From Aquibacillus sediminis (GTDB lineage Bacteria > Bacillota > Bacilli > Bacillales > Amphibacillaceae), in NCBI RefSeq assembly GCF_005870085.1, contig NZ_SZNM01000023.1, positions 1 through 57,320 of the forward strand: 57,320 nucleotides of DNA, read 5' to 3'. Positions 52,667 through 57,320 of this stretch are shown one piece after another (the stretch's first letter is position 1; the number at the start of each line of letters is the position of its first letter). The position numbers and the translations under genes are program-made. The notes beneath the pieces are model-generated. The model was not told where the DNA came from, did not search any database, and was given only the letters and a program-made list of their open reading frames with translations.

Positions 52667-54961
52667 ATGACATGGAAACTAACGAAAAACAACCTTGATA
52701 ATGCGAACCTTTTAGTTGATGAAAGTTTATTATCATTGGGCAACGGCTATCTCGGTGTACGTGGAAATTTTGAAGAAGGATATAAAGAAGCGTTTCAATC
52801 GATTCGAGGAACATATATTAATGCTTTTCACGATCAAACAGAAATTAGTTATGGGGAAAAACTACACGCCTTTCCTGATACCCAGCAAAAACTATTAAAT
52901 GTAATCGACGGGCAGACTATTGAGATTTTTTTAGATGAAGAACGTTTCTCCGTGTTCACAGGCGAATTGCTAGCGTTTGAACGTAACTTGCATATGGATG
53001 CAGGATTTGCAGAACGGATCGTACATTGGAAATCAGAAACGGGTAAGGAAGCAAAAATTCATTTTAGACGCTTTACGTCATTTGTAACGAGAGAGTTATT
53101 TGCAATTGATGTAAAGATCGAGCCGCTAAACAATGTGAACCAAGTAAAAGTGGTGTCGACTGTTAATGGAGATGTGTCGAATTTTGTTGATAAAAATGAC
53201 CCGCGGGTTGCATCAGGCCATGCCAAGCGATTGGAAGTTGTCGATGTCAACAATCAAGCAGACTTTAGTATGGTGAAAGATGTGACATATGCATCCAATC
53301 TTGAAGTGGCCTGTGTGACAACAACGCAACTTGCATCGGAGGGCTATTCGTATGATTGCCATGTAACGAATGGGGCGGTCGAAGAAAGTTACAGAGTGGA
53401 CGGCAAGCAGCCTGTTCATTTTTCTAAGTTCAATGTTTACACAGACACATTAAGACATGGGGAAGGGCTAGTGGATCGAGCGGTAGCAATTCAAGAAAGC
53501 TTACGTAGTAAAAGTTTTGATGACCTATTAGCAGATCAGAAAAGGTATTTAGATGATTTCTGGAAAATATCCGATATATCAATCGGTGGAGATGACCAAT
53601 TGCAACAAGGAATTCGTTTCAACTTGTATCACTTAATGCAATCTGTTGGAAAAGATTCAGTAAGTAATATTGCTGCCAAGGGATTGTCTGGTGAAGGGTA
53701 TGAAGGACATTATTTCTGGGATACCGAAATTTACATGTTCCCTGTATTCTTAATGACCCAGCCAGACATTGCTCGTAATCTATTAATTCATCGTTACTCC
53801 TTGTTGGATAGTGCACGAGCTAGAGCGAAAGAAGTGGGGCACACCCAAGGGGCACTCTTCCCATGGCGCACCATTACAGGTGGAGAAAGCTCTGCCTTTT
53901 TCCCGGCAGGAACTGCACAATACCACATTAGTGCCGATATTGCTTATAGTTATATTCAATACTATTTAGTGACCAAAGACCAAGCATTTTTACAAGATTA
54001 TATGGCAGAACTGTTATTTGAAACAGCTCGCCTTTGGATTGATACCGGACATATGAAAGATGGCGAGTTTAGAATTGACGATGTGACAGGGCCTGATGAA
54101 TATACATGCATTGTCAACAACAACTATTACACCAATGCAATGGCTAAACATAATTTACAATGGGCAGTTAAGGCATATAAGCATTTGAAGGAACATGCTA
54201 ATGATAGGTTAGCAGAATTAACTGCGAAACTTAACCTTAATGAAAAAGAAATCGAGGGTTGGATAGATGCAGGAGAAAATATGTATCTTCCATATGATGA
54301 GACATTGAACATCAATGCCCAAGATGATAGTTTCTTGCAAAAGGCTCGTTGGGATATAGATCATACACCGAAAGAGAAATTTCCATTACTATTAAACTAT
54401 CATCCGCTAACCCTTTATCGTTATCAAGTATGTAAACAAGCGGACACAGTTCTTGCCCATTTCCTTCTAGAGGATCAGCAAGATTTTGATACGATTAAGA
54501 ATTCTTATGATTACTATGAACAACTGACAACACATGATTCGTCCTTGTCTTATTGTGTATTCAGTATTATGGCATCGAAGTTAGGATATGACGAAAAGGC
54601 TTATCGTTACTTTAATGAAACAGCTCGTTTAGATATTGATAACACACATGGTAATACGAAAGATGGCTTGCATATGGCGAATATGGGGGGCACTTGGCTT
54701 GCGCTCGTATATGGTTTTGCTGGTTTAAGAGTAAAAGAAACTGGTTTATCTCTGGCTCCATCATTACCAGAACAGTGGGATTCGATTGCATTCCACTTAC
54801 ACTATCAAGGACGTTTGCTCCGGGTAAACATGGATCACGATAAAGTTTGTTATAAAGTAGTGGAAGGTGACGAGCTAACGGTCATCCATCACGGAGAACA
54901 GGTTAAGTTACCTAATGGAAAAGAAATTGAGTTGACATTTAATAAGAAGGTTAATCTGTAA
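52667..54961 (+). CDS. Glycoside hydrolase family 65 disaccharide phosphorylase
   Basis: Inverting phosphorylase of 764 aa: alpha-glucoside plus phosphate gives beta-glucose 1-phosphate plus the acceptor. ATG 52667 after GATGGGGTG; ATG 52652 lacks a ribosome site. N-terminal beta-sandwich (SLLSLGNGYLGVRGNFEEGY), linker, then an (alpha/alpha)6 barrel with GEGYEGHYFWDTEIYMFP and general acid Glu478 in VTGPDEYTC. The phosphate site HGNTKDGLHMANMGGTW is intact. The loop around residue 415 reads GGESSAFFPAGTAQYHISAD, the form seen in kojibiose/trehalose/nigerose-type enzymes, not the HNEWEITFEEIHRN form of maltose phosphorylases. Exact substrate undetermined. Confidence 0.92.
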   Translation: MTWKLTKNNLDNANLLVDESLLSLGNGYLGVRGNFEEGYKEAFQSIRGTYINAFHDQTEISYGEKLHAFPDTQQKLLNVIDGQTIEIFLDEERFSVFTGELLAFERNLHMDAGFAERIVHWKSETGKEAKIHFRRFTSFVTRELFAIDVKIEPLNNVNQVKVVSTVNGDVSNFVDKNDPRVASGHAKRLEVVDVNNQADFSMVKDVTYASNLEVACVTTTQLASEGYSYDCHVTNGAVEESYRVDGKQPVHFSKFNVYTDTLRHGEGLVDRAVAIQESLRSKSFDDLLADQKRYLDDFWKISDISIGGDDQLQQGIRFNLYHLMQSVGKDSVSNIAAKGLSGEGYEGHYFWDTEIYMFPVFLMTQPDIARNLLIHRYSLLDSARARAKEVGHTQGALFPWRTITGGESSAFFPAGTAQYHISADIAYSYIQYYLVTKDQAFLQDYMAELLFETARLWIDTGHMKDGEFRIDDVTGPDEYTCIVNNNYYTNAMAKHNLQWAVKAYKHLKEHANDRLAELTAKLNLNEKEIEGWIDAGENMYLPYDETLNINAQDDSFLQKARWDIDHTPKEKFPLLLNYHPLTLYRYQVCKQADTVLAHFLLEDQQDFDTIKNSYDYYEQLTTHDSSLSYCVFSIMASKLGYDEKAYRYFNETARLDIDNTHGNTKDGLHMANMGGTWLALVYGFAGLRVKETGLSLAPSLPEQWDSIAFHLHYQGRLLRVNMDHDKVCYKVVEGDELTVIHHGEQVKLPNGKEIELTFNKKVNL

Positions 54962-54966
54962 AAACA

Positions 54967-55007
54967 AAAGACTGTGCTAACTCTTCAATGAGTTAGCCAG
55001 TCTTTTT
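54967..55007 (+). terminator. Terminator of the pgmB-phosphorylase operon
   Basis: AAGACTG/CAGTCTT outer and CTAACTC/GAGTTAG inner stems, followed by TTTTT. Confidence 0.9.
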
Positions 55008-55139
55008 ATTTGCTGTGTGTGCAAACTGTTTTTGGAAAATTTGGATCAAGGTATCGAGGTGTATATATGCATTCATAATAATGCTGCAAGTAGTGTTTGT
55101 TATAGAAGTTCCTTAACTTTGGTCTAACTATAAATTTCG

Positions 55140-55285
55140 AAAAAAGTTAAAAGCGCGCAATCAGCGGAGGCTCATCAGCCGTCCTAGGATGCGCGTAATG
55201 TATTGCCGCAGCGACTTTTAAGCACCCATCTTTTATAAGAAGTGGCGAGTTATGTCGTACAATACGTCTTATATGCACTAACATT
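55140..55285 (+). repeat. Degenerate relative of the MITE-like element's outer part
   Basis: Blocks CGAAAAAAG, GCGCGTAATGTATTGCCGCA GCGA, CTTTTATAAGA, GTACAATACGTCTTATATGC AC follow the same order as 9256-9349 of MITE-like copy 2 (CCGAAAAAAGCG, GTGTATTTCCGCAGCGA, CTTTTTATAAAGA, GTATAATACAGCAAATGCGC). Weak and partial. The rest of 55008-55490 shows only AT-rich sequence. Confidence 0.4.
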
Positions 55286-55496
55286 AATCTTTTGAAACAA
55301 TTAAAAAAATAAGTTTTATAAAAAATAAAGTAGGGTATAAGTCGAAGGGATTCTATGAATTCTTTTGTGAAATCACACTGCCTTTTAAAAATAATTCATA
55401 GAATTTTCTGTTTACTCATTGAATATTACTGTTACATCAACTAAAATAAAGGGACGTAATGAAGCGCTTTCAACCAACTGGGGGGAATTTATTGCA

Positions 55497-55625
55497 TGGA
55501 GAACTTCTCGCAATTAGTTAGAAGTGTGGAATCAAATTTAAGTAGAACAGTTCAAGATAAGGAATACAATTTTTTGGTATGGTTATATTCCAAACACCAA
55601 AAAGAGAAGAAAAAGGAAGCTTGAT
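55497..55625 (+). CDS. Possible small protein, 42 aa
   Basis: ATG 55497 to TGA 55625, starting MENFSQLVRSVESNLSR and ending KHQKEKKKEA; amphipathic, helical, strongly basic tail, no cysteine. A purine-rich GGGGGGAA lies about ten bases upstream. Codon usage is ordinary for this window. Upstream (about 55458) is AATGAAGCGCTTTCAACC, one base short of a catabolite-responsive-element match. The hairpin at 55632 lies right behind it. I do not recognise the family. Confidence 0.5.
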
Positions 55626-55631
55626 GTGTTT

Positions 55632-55657
55632 AAGCCTTGAAAAAGGTTTTCAAGGCT
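55632..55657. terminator. Hairpin between the small ORF and ywaF
   Basis: AAGCCTTGAAAA (55632-55643)/TTTTCAAGGCT (55647-55657); it can serve both convergent genes, though T runs are weak and it overlaps the ywaF stop. Confidence 0.55.
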
Positions 55658-56384
55658 GCCTATGATTTGTGTTGTGATGGTTAAGTAATGAAAAAACACC
55701 TAAAAGAAATAAGAATATACCTAGAGCGACTAGCCCAAGCTTAATGTAATATGCAAAACCTGTTCCAAAGTAATGTAATAAGGTGTTTGCAGCGGGCTCA
55801 GACAAATATAAATAATTGGATCCAAACGTTGGATTAATCCAGGTACCTACGATAATTGCATAGCCAACTAGTAACGAATAGGCAGTCACTAAACCTTTCG
55901 CTGTTGCTTTATAATGACTTGTTAAAATTAAAAATAAACTTGCCCACGAGATGGCAATGTGATGAATGAAAAATTTCCAAAAACGAAAATGCTGATAATC
56001 ATAAGGGATATCTGGTGTGATTATGGCTAACAGTGCAGGAACAATGCCGAAAAATACAGCTAATTGGACAAGCGTACGATTAGGCTTCCATAAGGCGAGG
56101 ATTGCAATGATTGACGCAACTCCGCACAAGTGTAGTGGCATGTGATCTCCGAATGTCCACAGACCATTTAGGATGGCCCATAGTTGATAGGAGGCCTCTG
56201 ATAAAACTAAAACGACAAGTAATGTCCAACGAATCGTTTGATACACGTTTGGCCTTGCCGCAATTTGTTTATAAGTTAAAAATAGGACAATGATTCCGAC
56301 AACATAGAGTAGCATCATAATGATATGGCTGGTTGAAAACAGTAAGAAAGGCTGATCAACCGCTTCCCCAAACCAAAGCCGCAA
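55650..56384 (-). CDS. ywaF: YwaF-family (TIGR02206) membrane protein
   Basis: Integral membrane protein of about 244 aa with seven hydrophobic helices; function unknown. Conserved features: FSTSHIIMMLLYVVGI in helix 1, SEASYQLWAILNG, DHMPLHLCGVASI (about 85-97), FWKFFIHHIAISWASLFLI and YLYLSEPAANTLLHYFG, giving several in-membrane His and Asp residues. GTG 56417 has no ribosome site; TTG 56384 follows ATGAGGTG by seven bases and is preferred, placing the start at M-RLWFGEAVDQPFLLFS. Monocistronic. The 270 bases upstream (56418-56697) hold no gene. Confidence 0.8.
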   Translation of the reverse strand: MRLWFGEAVDQPFLLFSTSHIIMMLLYVVGIIVLFLTYKQIAARPNVYQTIRWTLLVVLVLSEASYQLWAILNGLWTFGDHMPLHLCGVASIIAILALWKPNRTLVQLAVFFGIVPALLAIITPDIPYDYQHFRFWKFFIHHIAISWASLFLILTSHYKATAKGLVTAYSLLVGYAIIVGTWINPTFGSNYLYLSEPAANTLLHYFGTGFAYYIKLGLVALGIFLFLLGVFSLLNHHNTNHRQP

Positions 56385-56697
56385 AGAGAACACCTCATTT
56401 CCGTTGTTCTTATCCACAGAATATCATAAATAAATGTTAGACAATAGGCGATGGAGTAAATAGTATAGTAATAACGTATCTTGGAAGGATAAATAGAATA
56501 GTTGTGTAAGTATACTTGCGTTAGAAATAAGATGGAGGTAACATTTTTCGTTCTAGTATTAGTATGAGAGGAAACGTGTTATTATTATGTAGAAAGTCTA
56601 TCTTATCTTAAAGCCGATTCTTTCATAATACTGTACGCTAATAGTAAAAAAGCATTGACTAATCAGTGAAGAAGAATATATGATGGGTAATATTCTA

Positions 56698-56812
56698 TTT
56701 ATCTCACATGTAACCGGCAGTAAGCTTGTGCTTCAATCTAAGTGGTGAAACCAAAGAAGATGAGTGGAGGATGAAAGCTATTTGCTGGTTGAAGTATCAC
56801 TCTATCTAGTCG
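56698..56812 (+). repeat. Dispersed intergenic repeat, family C, copy 2
   Basis: TTTATCTCACATGTAACCGG CAGTAAG...CTTCAATCTA...GTGAAACCAAAGAAGATGA...GGATGAAAG...GAAGTATCACTCTATCT; matches 48340-48475 with one internal gap of about 25 nt. It lies just before the rRNA promoters. Confidence 0.6.
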
Positions 56813-56861
56813 GTCTTATTAAGTTGATTATCGGCAACAAAAATAAAATTGCGAAAAGTGA

Positions 56862-56891
56862 TTGACTTTTAGTTTGATAGCATGGTATTAT
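56862..56891 (+). promoter_or_regulatory. rRNA operon promoter P1
   Basis: TTGACT (56862-56867), 18-bp spacer, TATTAT (56886-56891). Confidence 0.8.
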
Positions 56892-56944
56892 AGTTTTTGT
56901 CGCTTTGACAGGCGGTTTTGAAAAAAACAAATTGAAAAAAGTTC

Positions 56945-56973
56945 TTGACTTTAAAATTTCGATTTGTTATTAT
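56945..56973 (+). promoter_or_regulatory. rRNA operon promoter P2
   Basis: TTGACT (56945-56950), 17-bp spacer, TATTAT (56968-56973), about 80 bases after P1. The leader TTTGATCTTTGAAAACTGAA C (57003-57023) carries the boxA-like segment usual in Bacillus rRNA leaders. Confidence 0.85.
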
Positions 56974-57127
56974 ATTAATTGTCGCTGAAAACGACTTAAA
57001 CAATTTGATCTTTGAAAACTGAACAAAACAACCAGTATGAAACAGATCGGGTAAGACGTTTCATTCATTTGAAACGATTAACCTTGAATCAATTTTTAAA
57101 AGCTAGTTTTTGAAACGAGCAAGATTT

Positions 57128-57197
57128 AAATGACCACCGACTAAGTTCGTCACGTCCTGTGACAACGTCGGCATTAGCACATCCGTGTGCGTCATTT
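57128..57197 (+). ncRNA. Structured rRNA leader, resembling the Bacillaceae-1 RNA motif
   Basis: Closing stem AAATGAC (57128-57134)/GTCATTT (57191-57197), then CCGAC (57137-57141)/GTCGG (57167-57171) carrying hairpin GTCAC-GTCCT-GTGAC, and a second hairpin GCACA-TCCG-TGTGC (57177-57190). Two hairpins with (R)UCC(U)-type loops next to an rRNA operon are the published hallmark of Bacillaceae-1 RNA. The structure ends exactly where the 16S sequence begins, suggesting a role in processing. Confidence 0.65.
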
Positions 57198-57320
57198 TAT
57201 GGAGAGTTTGATCTTGGCTCAGGACGAACGCTGGCGGCGTGCCTAATACATGCAAGTCGAGCGCGGGAAGCAAGCAATCACCCTCCGGGGTGTGCGCTTG
57301 TGGAACGAGCGGCGGACGGG
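57198..57320 (+). rRNA. 16S ribosomal RNA, 5' end (truncated by window edge)
   Basis: GGAGAGTTTGATCTTGGCTC AG, then GACGAACGCTGGCGGCGTGC and CATGCAAGTCGAGCG: the universal 16S start. Start estimated by aligning GAGTTTGA to E. coli position 9. The V1 stem GCGCGGGAAGCAAGC...GCTTGTGGAACGAGCGG is of the Oceanobacillus/Virgibacillus/Gracilibacillus type. Only 123 nt are present; the rest of the operon lies beyond the window. Confidence 0.97.

Overview
The window looks like chromosome of a low-GC, spore-forming, probably halophilic or alkaliphilic member of the Bacillaceae (Oceanobacillus/Virgibacillus/Gracilibacillus/Amphibacillus neighbourhood). The reasons are: AT-rich genes with strong AGGAGG ribosome sites; Bacillus-type gene sets (lia, ypmRS, SASP, class III FBPase, tcyP, S-box and yybP-ykoY riboswitches, Ku/LigD); a TRAP transporter; and, at the right edge, the first ~120 nt of a 16S rRNA gene with the GCGCGGGAAG...GGAACGAGCGG signature seen in that group. 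The genus cannot be fixed from this.

Layout. 0.6-6.2 kb: CzrA-like zinc repressor, coiled-coil protein, fructose-bisphosphatase, topoisomerase III. 6.3-7.7 kb: 51-bp tandem array, DUF421 protein. 7.7-11.8 kb: envelope-stress lia locus (LiaI-like protein, LiaH, then LiaF-LiaS-LiaR) with a ~510-bp palindromic element inserted between its two halves. 11.8-15.8 kb: alpha/beta hydrolase, NERD protein, second 51-bp array, YpmS/YpmR. 15.9-20 kb: S-box-controlled O-acetylhomoserine sulfhydrylase carrying a fused CoA-binding-type domain, Hsp20, RarD, small spore protein. 20.2-29.8 kb: cardiolipin synthase, acyl-CoA thioesterase, a 21/42-bp phased repeat, ABC-F protein YfmR, M29 aminopeptidase, beta-propeller protein, RecQ. 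30-37.9 kb: BrnQ, SE1832-like protein, GNAT, TRAP transporter, AI-2E family exporter. 38-43.4 kb: phosphoglucomutase between two inverted GGGACA palindromes, riboswitch-controlled TerC, OsmC, cystine transporter TcyP. 43.4-50.7 kb: third 51-bp array bounded by inverted repeats, second M29 aminopeptidase, LigD and Ku (NHEJ) divergent, acyltransferase, fructosamine kinase. 51-56.4 kb: AraC regulator opposite beta-phosphoglucomutase plus GH65 disaccharide phosphorylase, YwaF. 56.7-57.3 kb: rRNA promoters, structured leader, 16S start.

The genes are mostly ordinary housekeeping and stress functions. The unusual content is intergenic: at least five families of dispersed or tandem non-coding repeats. 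The most interesting is a modular element. Near-identical ~23-31-bp ends (core CATAATACAGCTAATG) bound a large palindromic MITE-like element at two loci, bound a 51-bp tandem array at a third, and lie beside another 51-bp array at a fourth. The 51-bp arrays keep their period at three loci while the homologous units are open in different frames, so function, if any, is at the DNA or RNA level.
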